A stretch of DNA of 64,000 nucleotides from M3007 sp041741155 (GCA_041741155.1 JBGSKO010000188.1:62001-126000); one strand, 5' to 3'; counted from the stretch's first letter, positions 35,510-45,175 are shown. Program-made: numbers and translations. Notes: generated by a model not told the origin, from the letters alone.

Positions 35510-37102
35510 ATGCGTGTAGAAAAACTTCAGATTCTTGCAGAAGCCAAACTCCTTGATGCTAATGTGATCCTGGAAGTAGATGCCTACGACCGGAAATTGC
35601 TGGATAAAATACCCGAGGCGGTGTTTGTGTGTAATCAGTTGCTGCCCGGTCTGGATGCGTGGATTTTGCTACACCTGATGGCCCAACGCGCCAGGAATTC
35701 TAAAGTGCTGCACCCCTACCCTACCCCGCCGCCGTTTGCGCTCCGACCGTTCGCCATTTTACCATTGCGTGGAAAAATTGAAGACCGGCTCCTGCGGGTA
35801 AACTTTGCCAAAAAGGTGGACAAATACGTTGAAAAAGGTACCGCTGTCGGTTTGGCGCTCGATTTTTCGGACAACCTGCTCGGCAATTTAGGCAAAAATC
35901 TACTGCGCACCCAAATTCTCAAGCAACTGCGCCAGACCGGCCAGACCATAGTACCCGTACACCTGAGCGCCGAAAACCTGCCGATTAGCCCCATTCGCAA
36001 AGCCCTTTTGTCCGGGCTGCCCTATCCCAGTTTCGACGAACCGGTACGGGTGAGCGTGCGTATTGGGTCGCCCATCTTGTCGAAGGACCTTGACCAGTTC
36101 GAGAACACCCGCACCTGGGGCAAGTTTCTGCAAGCAAAAATCTTCTCGCTCGGCTCGTCGTTCAACGTGCGCCCCGAACATTTTACCGCCGAAAAACCTG
36201 CCTCCCTCCAGCCACTCGCGGCACCTACGGACCCGGCCCTCGTCTGCGCCGATATTGCCGCCCTGAAACCGGAGCATCACATCGCTGCGCGCGGACCATT
36301 TGATGTGTATGTGGCCCCGTTCACCGCGCTGCCCCACGCCATATTTGAAATTGCCCGCCTGCGCGAACTCACATTTCGAATCGTCGGCGAGGGTACCGGC
36401 AAACCCCGCGATCTCGATGAATTTGACCTGTACTACCTGCAACTTATTATCTGGGATCGCGATGCACAGCGCATCGTCGGCGGCTACCGGCTCGGGCAGG
36501 GCGACCGCATTTTGCGCCGCTTTGGCATCAACGGGTTTTATATCAGCAGCCTTTTTAAGTTAAAATCCGACTTTTTCCCCATCCTGCAGGATTCCATCGA
36601 ACTCGGCCGATCCTATGTGGTGCCGGACTACCAGCGGCACCGTTTGCCGCTGTTTTTGCTTTGGAAAGGCATCCTCCAGTTCCTGCTCGCCAACCCGCAA
36701 TACCGATATTTGTACGGTCCGGTCAGCATCAGCAAGGAGTTTTCGAACGTATCCAAAGCGGTGATCGTAGAGTTTGTTCAGCGTTTTTGTTTCGACAACG
36801 AACTGGCCAAACTCGTGCGCCCACGCAAACCTTTCCGGGTAAAAACAAAGTCGGTGGATACACGACTTCTGGTCGAGATGCTGCACGGGCAGTTTGACGC
36901 GCTGGAAAGTTTTATTGAGGCCATCGAGCCGGAGCATTTCAAGGTACCTGTACTGTTCCGCCAGTACCTGAAGCAGAATGCCCGGTTCATCGCCTTTAAT
37001 GTGGACCCCCAATTTTCTGATTGCCTCGACGGTCTGATGATTTTAGACCTGCGCAACCTGCCTGCCAGCACTATTGAGGCGCTGCAACAGGAAAAGGATT
37101 AA
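35510..37102 (+). CDS. OlsF/GlsB-like aminolipid acyltransferase with degenerate N-terminal domain
   Basis: 530 residues in two parts. The C-terminal part (about 260-500) resembles the OlsB/GlsB GNAT-like N-acyltransferases that add a 3-hydroxy fatty acid to ornithine or glycine: ARLRELTFRIVGEGTGKP, YLQLIIWDRDAQRIVGGYRLG, ELGRSYVVPDYQR, LFLLWKGILQFL, YGPVSISKEFS. The N-terminal part resembles a PlsC-type O-acyltransferase, but the expected NH-x5-D motif reads CNQLLPGLDAW (His to Gln) and the FPEG-like motif is gone (GLALDFSDN). Inferred role: making N-acyl-glycine or -ornithine at the inner membrane, with the second acylation done elsewhere. The MITE lies directly upstream. Confidence 0.82.
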   Translation: MRVEKLQILAEAKLLDANVILEVDAYDRKLLDKIPEAVFVCNQLLPGLDAWILLHLMAQRARNSKVLHPYPTPPPFALRPFAILPLRGKIEDRLLRVNFAKKVDKYVEKGTAVGLALDFSDNLLGNLGKNLLRTQILKQLRQTGQTIVPVHLSAENLPISPIRKALLSGLPYPSFDEPVRVSVRIGSPILSKDLDQFENTRTWGKFLQAKIFSLGSSFNVRPEHFTAEKPASLQPLAAPTDPALVCADIAALKPEHHIAARGPFDVYVAPFTALPHAIFEIARLRELTFRIVGEGTGKPRDLDEFDLYYLQLIIWDRDAQRIVGGYRLGQGDRILRRFGINGFYISSLFKLKSDFFPILQDSIELGRSYVVPDYQRHRLPLFLLWKGILQFLLANPQYRYLYGPVSISKEFSNVSKAVIVEFVQRFCFDNELAKLVRPRKPFRVKTKSVDTRLLVEMLHGQFDALESFIEAIEPEHFKVPVLFRQYLKQNARFIAFNVDPQFSDCLDGLMILDLRNLPASTIEALQQEKD

Positions 37103-37115
37103 GCGTGGTATTTTC

Positions 37116-39935
37116 TCACTCCCGGTACACCCTTCCCGTCACTGCATTCACCCAATAAACCCGCGTCGGGTCTTCATAAAATTTCCAGAAACGCTCCTGT
37201 TTGTTTTCGGAAATGGCCTGGGCAAATTGCCCCGGCAAGTCGAGCAAGCGCTCGCCCCGGGGCGAAAAAACCAGTGTCCGGGAGATCAGTTGCTGCGTTG
37301 CATTTTTTTGATCAATTCGGATCAAAAAGTGGCCGGATGTCATTTGGGTCAAATTAATCGGGTTATCGGCGCTTTCCAACACATTTCCCTGCCAATCGAG
37401 CAAGTGAAACGTGGAGGTTGCCGGTTTACGCTCCGTCAAAAAGTACCCGCCGGCCAGCACGATCAGCTCGCCAAATTGAAACGGCAGCACCGCCTTCCCG
37501 GTCGAATCCAGCACACCCCATTGGCCGTTTTTGCGGCAAGCCAAAAATCCGTCTTTCAAGGAAGTTGAACGGTCGTAATCGCTCAAATCCACCACAATTT
37601 TGGCTTTTTCATTGATGATCGCCTGGTATTTGCGCCCGGGCTCGTGTATTTCCACGGTGTTCAGGCTGCCCAGATTCGACGGCCCGCCGTAGAATTTGTA
37701 CGGCGCAAGTTGCTCGCCCGACTTGGTAAACCAGGTGTTCAGAATGGTGGAATTTTGAGGATCGGCGGGATCCATCGTCATGATATTGGCCTTGAAATTC
37801 GTCGCTTCTTCCGGGTATTCATGCCCGGCGGTACTGAACACGTCGAACACAGTCGCGTCGGGCACTACATTTACCCGGTGCAGGCGGCGCACCCCGCCGT
37901 CGGCAGCGTCCTGGCTCTTCTCCGGAATTTCAGCCACGAGCGTCCACGAAATCGGCAAAAAACGCACACCCGCCACGGGCGGAATCACCCACTCGCCCCG
38001 GGCATTGATGACGCCGCAGGCGTACTTTGCAGCAGATGCATCTTCAACCGGCGGCGCGTCCACCACCACTTGTGGTTGTTTCGCTACCGGTTCGGCCGGC
38101 TTCGGCGCAGTGGGTTTGTCGGGTACCACGGACGGCGGCGGGGGCCGGCGTTCGGGTAATAGCGCCTGCCAAACGGCCACCAAACCTGTTTTTTCAAAAG
38201 AAAACTGGTGAAAGAACGAACCGGGAATCCGGAATCCCTTGGGCATAATGGAGCGCATGGAGCGGTCCAGCACCTCGCAGTCCGTCGGGTTTTGTTTGAT
38301 AAAAACCAGGCCCGCCGGACTGTTTGCCGCTTTCAAATTGAAACTCTGTCCCCACGACGCCGGGGCGTCCACCACCGTGCCGTCGGCAAGGCCTATTTTC
38401 CGGCCCATGGTGCCGCGCAAAGGCAGCAGCGTGAACAAGTCATTTTCTTTTTTGGTGGGGTTGAAGCAGTCCGTTTCGGGATGGCGGCGGCCGTTGGGGT
38501 AGAAGCCGAGCCAGCGCACCGAGCCTTTTTCGCGCGCCCAAACGGAGGGCTGGTTTTCGCCGCGAAAAACTGCGATTTCCTCATATTGGCAAGGCAACAC
38601 GACACTGCCCCCGGTGGAAAACAGCCCAACGAGGCCGTTCTTCTGGAATTTGATAAACGGTTGCTCGTACACTTTTTCAAACGACTCATACTCCTGCGGC
38701 AGGACCTCCTTGCCGGAAAAATCCGTCAGACCGAGCGCCATTTTGCCGGGAGCAAGCACTCTGGTTGTTTTGAAAAACACCCCGTTTTCGGTGTTCAAAT
38801 GCGCCATGAAATAGTTGGCGCAGGTGTCGCGGAAGATGGTTTTTATGTTCAGGTCCAGTGCCCCGCAGGTCGGCCCGATTTTGAACTGGAAATGCGGCTG
38901 CGACGTGGCCACTTTTGGGAAAAAGTCGAGGTTGTCGAACGTTTCAGGGAATAGTTGCGCTCCGTCGGCCCGGATGATGGTACGCTTGCCACCAAGGGTC
39001 CGGATAAAAACCGCATCGAACGCCCATTCCAGGCCGCCCGGCTGTGCCGGCAAAACGACGTTTCCGGCGTAGTCCATCAGCCCCTCTGCGGCGCCTTTTT
39101 TGAAAATGAGCCACTGTTCGCCGGCGGGACGCAGGTCGTCCAGTTTGGGAGAAATAAGCACCTTGCCGTCGGCGTCAATCAGGCCCGCTTTGCCTTTTTC
39201 GATGAAGGCACCGGCCTCCGGCCTGCTCACGATGAAAACACCTTTTCGTTGGCTGGGTACGAGCACTTGCCAGTTGTATTTGGTGCGCACACGCCCCGAG
39301 CGGTCGGCTACGGCGCACCTTTTTTCGGCGTTGGCAACGATAAAAAATGTGTCGTCCACCACGGTGCCTGCGGCAAAATCTTCTTTAAAAATCAAGTTGA
39401 GCGCCGTATCAATGAAATTGATCTGGTCGCCGGGGCGCCCGACGCGGGCGCAGTTGTAGCGGAATTTGGTTAGCCGCCCGCCCTCAATTGTCCAGTGGTA
39501 TTCCACCGGGAACCAGAAGCGCAAGCCACCCGCTGAAGGTTTTGGAAATTCGGCTTCCTTGCCTGTACCGAGGTGGATAATCAGGTTTTTGTCCCGCAGA
39601 TCCAGGGTTACCAGGTGCTGCAGGGTATCCGACGCCTTTGTTTCGGTGCGGTTGTAGTTCCACACCGGCATGGGGCTGACGTAGCCGTTTGGATCGGGAT
39701 ATGTGCGACCGTTGCGCAGGACGACAACCTTACTGCCGTCTTTTTGGGCACGAACAAACAACTGCCCGTCCCGGAAATAGTCGTACACCTCGTTGAATTG
39801 CGGTTTTATGACCAGGTTTCCGGCTTCATCGGCAAATCCCGTCAGGCCGTTTTTAGCAAAATAGGGGACGAGGGTTTGGGCGGGGATCAAAAATGTTTGC
39901 AGGCTTATGATGAGACCGAGTAGCGTTTTTCTCAT
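37116..39935 (-). CDS. Exported WG-repeat protein
   Basis: 939 residues. A signal peptide (MRKTLLGLIISLQTFLIPAQ) precedes many WG/KWG-type beta repeats: KNGLTGFADEAGNLVIKPQF, GKAGLIDADGKVLISPKLD, QKNGLVGLFSTGGSVVLPCQ, RKNGQWGVLDSTGKAVLPFQ. A Pro-rich linker (about residues 605-640) divides the protein. Such repeats form beta-propeller-like binding surfaces; function unknown. It starts within the last four bases of the PAP2 gene (ATGA), so translation is coupled. It converges with the acyltransferase gene. Confidence 0.85.
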   Translation of the reverse strand: MRKTLLGLIISLQTFLIPAQTLVPYFAKNGLTGFADEAGNLVIKPQFNEVYDYFRDGQLFVRAQKDGSKVVVLRNGRTYPDPNGYVSPMPVWNYNRTETKASDTLQHLVTLDLRDKNLIIHLGTGKEAEFPKPSAGGLRFWFPVEYHWTIEGGRLTKFRYNCARVGRPGDQINFIDTALNLIFKEDFAAGTVVDDTFFIVANAEKRCAVADRSGRVRTKYNWQVLVPSQRKGVFIVSRPEAGAFIEKGKAGLIDADGKVLISPKLDDLRPAGEQWLIFKKGAAEGLMDYAGNVVLPAQPGGLEWAFDAVFIRTLGGKRTIIRADGAQLFPETFDNLDFFPKVATSQPHFQFKIGPTCGALDLNIKTIFRDTCANYFMAHLNTENGVFFKTTRVLAPGKMALGLTDFSGKEVLPQEYESFEKVYEQPFIKFQKNGLVGLFSTGGSVVLPCQYEEIAVFRGENQPSVWAREKGSVRWLGFYPNGRRHPETDCFNPTKKENDLFTLLPLRGTMGRKIGLADGTVVDAPASWGQSFNLKAANSPAGLVFIKQNPTDCEVLDRSMRSIMPKGFRIPGSFFHQFSFEKTGLVAVWQALLPERRPPPPSVVPDKPTAPKPAEPVAKQPQVVVDAPPVEDASAAKYACGVINARGEWVIPPVAGVRFLPISWTLVAEIPEKSQDAADGGVRRLHRVNVVPDATVFDVFSTAGHEYPEEATNFKANIMTMDPADPQNSTILNTWFTKSGEQLAPYKFYGGPSNLGSLNTVEIHEPGRKYQAIINEKAKIVVDLSDYDRSTSLKDGFLACRKNGQWGVLDSTGKAVLPFQFGELIVLAGGYFLTERKPATSTFHLLDWQGNVLESADNPINLTQMTSGHFLIRIDQKNATQQLISRTLVFSPRGERLLDLPGQFAQAISENKQERFWKFYEDPTRVYWVNAVTGRVYRE

Positions 39936-40627
39936 GGAGAAGGAGGCGTTTTCAGGTCCGCTACCCTACCCTTATGCGGCAGTAAGCCCTTGTCCAGTCC
40001 CGTCCACTGCTGCAGCCACCGGGTGTTGATTTCCCAAACAATAGCCGCCACTAACAGCCCGAAAAGCGCCCCTCCGAGTACATCTACCAGGAAATGCTGC
40101 ACCAAAAAAATGCGGGATATGGCCACCAGAATAGCCGTCCAGGCGCAAGCCAGCCCGATCAAGGGGCGCCGCCGGCCGCTCAGGAGTGCGATTACGCCGA
40201 ACAGACCAAATGCCGCCATAGTGTGCCCCGAAGGAAAACTGGTTTGGCCGCCATTCAAGGTGACCCCGGGTACGATCACCACGGCGTCTTTGGCCCCGAT
40301 ATTGGCAAAAAAGGTGATCGGCCGGTCGGTGCCGATCTGGTCTTTGAGCAGGTACGAGGTCGGAGAAATAATCAGACCGGCCAGTGCCAGAAGCAGGGCA
40401 TACCGGAACCGCCACAACATGGAAATCAGACCAAGTACGACAAAGGCGGACGCTTCGCCGAGGTAAGTTGTCCAGCGGAAAAACGTGTTCAGTGGCTCGG
40501 CACGAAAAGGGTTCAGATAAACGATTTCGACACCGTGCGGGACAAACAACAGTAAGGCAAATCCGATATTCAGAAAGAGCAAAACCGGGATAAAAAACCA
40601 GGGGTTGGACCAAAAGGCTTGTTTCAT
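39932..40627 (-). CDS. PAP2-family membrane phosphatase
   Basis: 231 residues, about six membrane helices. The three acid-phosphatase motifs are intact: KDQIGTDRP (C1), FPSGHTMAAFG (C2), SRIFLVQHFLVD (C3). It dephosphorylates a lipid phosphate such as phosphatidic acid, PGP or undecaprenyl pyrophosphate on the periplasmic face; the substrate is not evident. Its ATG overlaps the stop of the LptF/G-type gene by four bases and its own stop overlaps the WG gene start, so the three are tightly coupled. Confidence 0.9.
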   Translation of the reverse strand: MKQAFWSNPWFFIPVLLFLNIGFALLLFVPHGVEIVYLNPFRAEPLNTFFRWTTYLGEASAFVVLGLISMLWRFRYALLLALAGLIISPTSYLLKDQIGTDRPITFFANIGAKDAVVIVPGVTLNGGQTSFPSGHTMAAFGLFGVIALLSGRRRPLIGLACAWTAILVAISRIFLVQHFLVDVLGGALFGLLVAAIVWEINTRWLQQWTGLDKGLLPHKGRVADLKTPPSP

Positions 40628-42216
40628 GCAGATAACGCTTGTTTTTCGAGTCGCCGACGCAATTGAAGCATCAGGCGATCAATGCGGTCGGTACTGAACA
40701 TCTGGGCATCGTTCACGGCCCGTCGGGTAAGGAATGCCGCGATCGGGGCCAGTGCCAAACAGGGGGCCATCGCCGCCCAAAAGGGGGTGAGGATGTAGGC
40801 TTCCGCCAGTTTGCGGCACAAGATGGTCAGCATGACGAAGGCGACGAAAAAAATGATGGACACCAGAATGGGATACCCGAAACCGCCTTTGCGGATAATG
40901 GCTCCCATGGGTGCTCCAATGAACAGAAATACAAAACACACCAGGGCGAAACTGTACTTGATGTACAACTCGTACCCGGTTTTGACGGCTTCTTTCCGGC
41001 GACTTTCGATCTGCGCGGTACGGCGTTCCACGATTACCTTGGCTGTTCGGGATTGCACGGCGGCATCGCGCAGCAGTTTTTCCCGACGGGGCTGCTCGAA
41101 GGTTTCTGCCAGTGACGCGTATTCCCGCAAGGGTTTCACGAGTTTCTGCTGTGGCAGTTCGGGTCCGCTGGATTTGCCCGGCATGGGTAGTTTTTGACCT
41201 ATGCCGGCATTGGGTAAGTTCTTGTTTCGGCGCAAGGCAGCCGCTTGTACCATGGAATCTTTTTGCAACCGGCGCCATTCGACTGAGTCAACCGGCGGCG
41301 GTTCGGGTTTACTCGACAAGCGCTTCACGTTGGACAACAGTTCATTGGCCATATCCACGCGGTTGGTATCTATTTCCTGCTGCAAGGAGTCCATGCTATT
41401 GCGCAATTGATTCATGCTCAGCATGGAGCGCTGGGTTTTGAACCGGTCTTCGTCTGTGCGGTTCATCTCAAACTCACCGAGGTCCCACACTTTGGTCCAC
41501 GACTTGAAATTGGTGCGGATGAACGGGTAGCCCTGGCCGGTTGTCCGGCCCTGCGGGCTTGGCTCCTGGTATTGCGCGCCGTCGAAGAGGTTCATGACAA
41601 AAAAACGTTTGTCGCGCGTGGTAAACATCTGCCCGCTGTCGGCCAATATCTGGTTAAATTTGACCTTTCCCGCCTGGGTCTGGTCTTCGATCAGGACGTC
41701 CTTGATTGTTTCTCCGTCTTTGGCTTTGTCGCCGACGCGGATCACAAACAAGCGAAAATCTTCATTGAAGATGCCCTTTTCGAGCGTGAGCGCGGGTTTT
41801 TGTTTACGGATATCGTAGAGGCGGGATTTGAATTTTAAATTGGCGATCGGGATCAAAAAATCCGAACAGATGTAGGAGAAGAATGCGATGCCGCCAGCCA
41901 CGAAAATCAGTCCGCGCAGGATACGCACCAGGGAAACTCCCGCTGATTTCATGCTGGACAGTTCGTAGCGCTCGGCCAAATTGCCCATCACCATCACGGA
42001 GGAGATCAGCACGGCGATGGGTAGCGCCATCGGGAAAGTGGAGATAGACAAGTAGCCGATCAGCTCCAGCAAAATAAAGATACTGATGCCCTTGCCCGCA
42101 ATTTCGTCAATGTACAACCACAAAAACTGCATAACCAGCACGAACAGCGCAATGCCGAACGACACCGCGAACGGCCCGACAAAACTGGTAAGCAGGAGCT
42201 TGTCTATTTTCTTCAT
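40624..42216 (-). CDS. LptF/LptG-family LPS export permease
   Basis: 530 residues from the ATG at 42216 (MKKIDKLLLTSFVGPF). Six membrane helices in a 3 + 3 layout are separated by a large periplasmic domain, as in YjgP/YjgQ. Seen: FPMALPIAVLISSVMVMG, AERYELSSMKSAGVSL, and at the end FLFIGAPMGAIIRKGGFG. The periplasmic domain (about 105-400) contains a long polar insert with a charged helix, typical of Bacteroidota homologues. With LptB and LptC it moves LPS from the inner membrane to the bridge. F versus G cannot be settled. Confidence 0.9.
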   Translation of the reverse strand: MKKIDKLLLTSFVGPFAVSFGIALFVLVMQFLWLYIDEIAGKGISIFILLELIGYLSISTFPMALPIAVLISSVMVMGNLAERYELSSMKSAGVSLVRILRGLIFVAGGIAFFSYICSDFLIPIANLKFKSRLYDIRKQKPALTLEKGIFNEDFRLFVIRVGDKAKDGETIKDVLIEDQTQAGKVKFNQILADSGQMFTTRDKRFFVMNLFDGAQYQEPSPQGRTTGQGYPFIRTNFKSWTKVWDLGEFEMNRTDEDRFKTQRSMLSMNQLRNSMDSLQQEIDTNRVDMANELLSNVKRLSSKPEPPPVDSVEWRRLQKDSMVQAAALRRNKNLPNAGIGQKLPMPGKSSGPELPQQKLVKPLREYASLAETFEQPRREKLLRDAAVQSRTAKVIVERRTAQIESRRKEAVKTGYELYIKYSFALVCFVFLFIGAPMGAIIRKGGFGYPILVSIIFFVAFVMLTILCRKLAEAYILTPFWAAMAPCLALAPIAAFLTRRAVNDAQMFSTDRIDRLMLQLRRRLEKQALSA

Positions 42217-42268
42217 ATTGTTTTTACCCTTGACTGGCACAACCCTCCACCCCGTACTTATACGTGTA

Positions 42269-42940
42269 CTATAAATCGAACTTCCGTTCAAACGCCTTGA
42301 GCGCTGCGATCGTTGCTTTGGGGTCTTTGGCGCCGAAAACGCTGCTGCCGGCCACCAATACATCGGCGCCTGCCTGAAGGAGCGCCTCGGTGTTGTGCAA
42401 GCCGACCCCTCCGTCTATCTCGATGCGGGTGTTTGCATTGGCGGAAGTGATCATTTCCCGCAGCTTGCGAATTTTCGACATGGTTTGGTAAATGAACTTC
42501 TGCCCGCCAAAGCCGGGGTTCACCGACATCAGGCAAACGAGGTCAATGTCCTCGATCAGGTCTTCCAGTACGTGCACGGGGGTGTGCGGATTCAGGGCTA
42601 CACCAGCCAGGGCGCCACACTCTTTGATCTGGTGCACCGTGCGGTGCAGGTGCGGGCAAGCTTCGTGGTGCACTGTAATAACGTGTGCACCAACTTTCCG
42701 GAACGCCTCGATGTACTTTTCCGGCTCTACGATCATCAGGTGTACGTCGAGCGGTTTGCGGGCCATTTTGTGAATGGCTTCGATGATAAACATTCCGAAC
42801 GTGATATTGGGTACAAACCGGCCATCCATGACATCGAGGTGAAACCAGTCGGCCTCGCTTTGGTTAACCATTTCTATTTCTTCTCCCAGCCGCGTGAAAT
42901 CGGCAGCCAGGACAGACGGTGCTATTATGTGTTTTTCCAT
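42269..42940 (-). CDS. rpe: Ribulose-phosphate 3-epimerase
   Basis: 223 residues from the ATG at 42940 (MEKHIIAPSVLAAD). It interconverts ribulose 5-phosphate and xylulose 5-phosphate in the pentose phosphate pathway. Seen: the LDVMDGRFVPNITFG signature with the metal-binding residues, the VHLMIVEPEKYI strand, VMSVNPGFGGQ-like LMSVNPGFGGQKF, IDGGVGLHN and VAGSSVFGAKD. The usual length. It lies between the exonuclease and Lpt permease genes, 29 bases after the former. Confidence 0.96.
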   Translation of the reverse strand: MEKHIIAPSVLAADFTRLGEEIEMVNQSEADWFHLDVMDGRFVPNITFGMFIIEAIHKMARKPLDVHLMIVEPEKYIEAFRKVGAHVITVHHEACPHLHRTVHQIKECGALAGVALNPHTPVHVLEDLIEDIDLVCLMSVNPGFGGQKFIYQTMSKIRKLREMITSANANTRIEIDGGVGLHNTEALLQAGADVLVAGSSVFGAKDPKATIAALKAFERKFDL

Positions 42941-42969
42941 GTCTTTCAATTTCCTGCTTTCCAGCTTTT

Positions 42970-43731
42970 TTACCGCACAATAACCACCTGGTCGTCGCGC
43001 AGCAACGGATGGCGTTTCATGCGCAGGAACAGTTGGGCGGTGGCCAGCACGTCTTTTTCACAGTATGCGGCGATGCGGTCGAGGTCGCGTTCCTGCCAGT
43101 AAACGCCGGCTACGTCGCCGCCGTGCATATCCTCTTTGGGCGAGGGAAATCCAAATACCGCTGCGAGCAAGCGCAGGGACGTGTAGTTTTTGATGTCGCC
43201 GAATTTCCACATTTCCATGGTATCCAGCAGGTGTTTGGTTTCCCAGGGCTTTCGTCCTGCAATATCGAGGATACGGGGAAAGGGCAGTTGGTTCACCATA
43301 AGCCGGCGGCAGATGTACGGCACGTCGAACTCCCGGATATTATGGCCGCAGACGGCAAACTTGTCTGGATTGCTGAAATGTTTATCCAGCAGTTCGCAGA
43401 AATCTTCCAGCAAGTTGGCCTCCACGTGGTTGGTGTAGGATTTGAGGCGGATCAGCGGCTCTTTGCTGTCCGGCTGGCGGGTCAGGAAGCCGACCGAGAT
43501 GCAGACGATCTTGCCAAATTCGGCGTAGATACCGGCGCGCTCCGCAAACGTTTGGGCCATTTCATCAAACTCCACCTCTTCCTGAGGCGGTTTACGAAGG
43601 ATCGTGCGCGCCTTGACGCCCCAGAGTTCCTGCATTTCCTCGTTCATTTCTTCAAAATCGGGCACGCCGGGCACCGTTTCTATATCGAGGAAGAGAATAT
43701 TGTACAAGTCAAACGAATCAAAGATGGACAT
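42970..43731 (-). CDS. Predicted 3'-5' exonuclease (DnaQ/PolB-like fold)
   Basis: 253 residues from the ATG at 43731. The DEDD-type nuclease motifs are visible: ILFLDIETVPG (ExoI, Asp and Glu), AVCGHNIREFDVPYI (ExoII, Asp) and YCEKDVLATAQLF (ExoIII, Asp). It belongs with stand-alone predicted PolB-associated exonucleases and would degrade DNA or RNA 3' ends. It heads the minus operon exonuclease-rpe-lpt-pap2-WG. CAAAGGTA at 43768-43775 (TACCTTTG on the minus strand) is a likely -7 box. Confidence 0.85.
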   Translation of the reverse strand: MSIFDSFDLYNILFLDIETVPGVPDFEEMNEEMQELWGVKARTILRKPPQEEVEFDEMAQTFAERAGIYAEFGKIVCISVGFLTRQPDSKEPLIRLKSYTNHVEANLLEDFCELLDKHFSNPDKFAVCGHNIREFDVPYICRRLMVNQLPFPRILDIAGRKPWETKHLLDTMEMWKFGDIKNYTSLRLLAAVFGFPSPKEDMHGGDVAGVYWQERDLDRIAAYCEKDVLATAQLFLRMKRHPLLRDDQVVIVR

Positions 43732-44075
43732 GACTGGACGTGTGGTTGGGTTTTTACTTTTGACGAGCAAAGGTAAGGTTTTGCCGCCCGGTTTCGCACA
43801 CGCCATTCGGTGCTACGTGTACGCAGACAGAAAATTTTCTTCGGGGTATTCCCTGAAAGCTGCGCGAGGATTTACAACCAATTTAGGCTTTTACAGGGGA
43901 ACTTTGCCCTCCGAACGCAACAAAGATTTGGAGGGGCCAGTTAATTGCCTGTCTTTTGCAGTACAAAACAGCGCAAGCAACAGACCAAACATGCGCATTT
44001 TTAATAATTGAGAACTGCTTATGTATTAATCCTTCGACATCTTTTCTAACGTTAAACCTTTTATCTCTTTGTATT
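43732..44075. other. Divergent intergenic region
   Basis: 344 bases between the exonuclease gene (minus) and the coiled-coil protein gene (plus). It holds TACCTTTG on the minus strand at 43768-43775 and TACTTTTG on the plus strand at 43755-43762, facing each other. No gene was supported here. Confidence 0.5.
43768..43775 (-). promoter_or_regulatory. -7 promoter element for the exonuclease-rpe-lpt operon
   Basis: TACCTTTG on the minus strand, exact TAnnTTTG match, 37 bases upstream of the exonuclease ATG. Confidence 0.6.
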
Positions 44076-45101
44076 ATGAGCACACCCACCAATTTCAATC
44101 AGCCGAGCTACGGCGGCCCCAATCTGGAGAACCCTTCCAACGACAATTCCAAGCGCTTGCTCACGATGGCCGGCATTGCCATCGCAGTGTTGCTGGGCCT
44201 GAGCATCTTTCTGATGATCAGCAAGTATAAAAGCAACAAAGACCTGCAAGCTACCACCCTCGAACTGACCGAGCAGCGCCAGGCATTTGCCGAACTCGAC
44301 ACCAAGTACAACGATGCCGTGTCGCAGTTGGAGCAACAAAAGGGCTTGAACGCCCAGTTGGATGAAAAAATCAACCAGCAACTCCAGCAACTGGAGCAAA
44401 ACAAGTCCCAGATCGAAACGATGATCCGGGAGAACCGCGACTACCGCTCTGCGATGGGCCGTCTTGAGAGCCAGAAAAAACAATACCTGGCTGAAATTGA
44501 AAAGCTGAAAGAAGAAGTAGGTATTCTGACGACACAGAACACCGAACTGACGGGCCAGGTAGGTACCCTGTCGAGCTCGCTCAACGAAACACAAGCCCGC
44601 CTTTCTGAAGAAAGCACGGCAAAAGCTTCGCTGATTTCTGAAAAAACGCAACTCGAAACCGAGCGCGCCGTACTCAGCAAAAAAGTGGACATCGCTTCAG
44701 CCATCCGTGTAAAAAACATCTCGGTTAAATCCGTGGATGTGCGCAGCAGCGGCAAGGAAAAAAACAAGTCCCGCGCCAGCAAAGTGGACAAACTGAACAT
44801 CTGCTTTGTCACGGAACCCAATGAAGTAGTCCCGGGCGGCGAGGAAGTGTTCCACATCGCGGTTATTGATCCAACAGGCGCTACACTGGCTGTTGAAAGC
44901 CTCGGTTCGGGTATCGCGCAGGACAAGCGTCAGGAGCAGGATGTTCGCTTCACCACCACGGCTACCTGTAACTACAACAACGGCGAAACCAACGTCTGCG
45001 GCGGCTGGCAGCCGGGCCAGAACTTCATCAAAGGCAAATACGAAATCAAGATTTTCAACAAAGGGTACCTTGTGGGTACCGGTGCATTTAATCTCAAGTA
45101 A
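44076..45101 (+). CDS. Membrane-anchored coiled-coil protein of unknown function
   Basis: 341 residues. A short polar N-terminus, one membrane helix at about 30-47 (TMAGIAIAVLLGLSIFLMI), a coiled coil at about 55-215 rich in Gln, Glu and Leu heptads (LEQQKGLNAQLDEKI), and a C-terminal beta-rich domain of about 110 residues (LNICFVTEPNEVVPGG, FNKGYLVGTGAFNLK). The domain would lie in the periplasm. I do not recognise the family. It stands alone and is followed by a strong terminator. Confidence 0.75.
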   Translation: MSTPTNFNQPSYGGPNLENPSNDNSKRLLTMAGIAIAVLLGLSIFLMISKYKSNKDLQATTLELTEQRQAFAELDTKYNDAVSQLEQQKGLNAQLDEKINQQLQQLEQNKSQIETMIRENRDYRSAMGRLESQKKQYLAEIEKLKEEVGILTTQNTELTGQVGTLSSSLNETQARLSEESTAKASLISEKTQLETERAVLSKKVDIASAIRVKNISVKSVDVRSSGKEKNKSRASKVDKLNICFVTEPNEVVPGGEEVFHIAVIDPTGATLAVESLGSGIAQDKRQEQDVRFTTTATCNYNNGETNVCGGWQPGQNFIKGKYEIKIFNKGYLVGTGAFNLK

Positions 45102-45141
45102 AACAACAAATTAAGTACCCTTGCCAAGGGGCAAGAAATGG

Positions 45142-45175
45142 GCGACCGCGCTGTTTGCGCGGTCGCTTTTTTATT
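45142..45175 (+). terminator. Intrinsic terminator after the coiled-coil protein gene
   Basis: GCGACCGCGC at 45142-45151 pairs with GCGCGGTCGC at 45157-45166 (10 bp, 5-base loop), followed by TTTTTTATTTT. The convergent folD gene ends at 45176. Confidence 0.9.
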
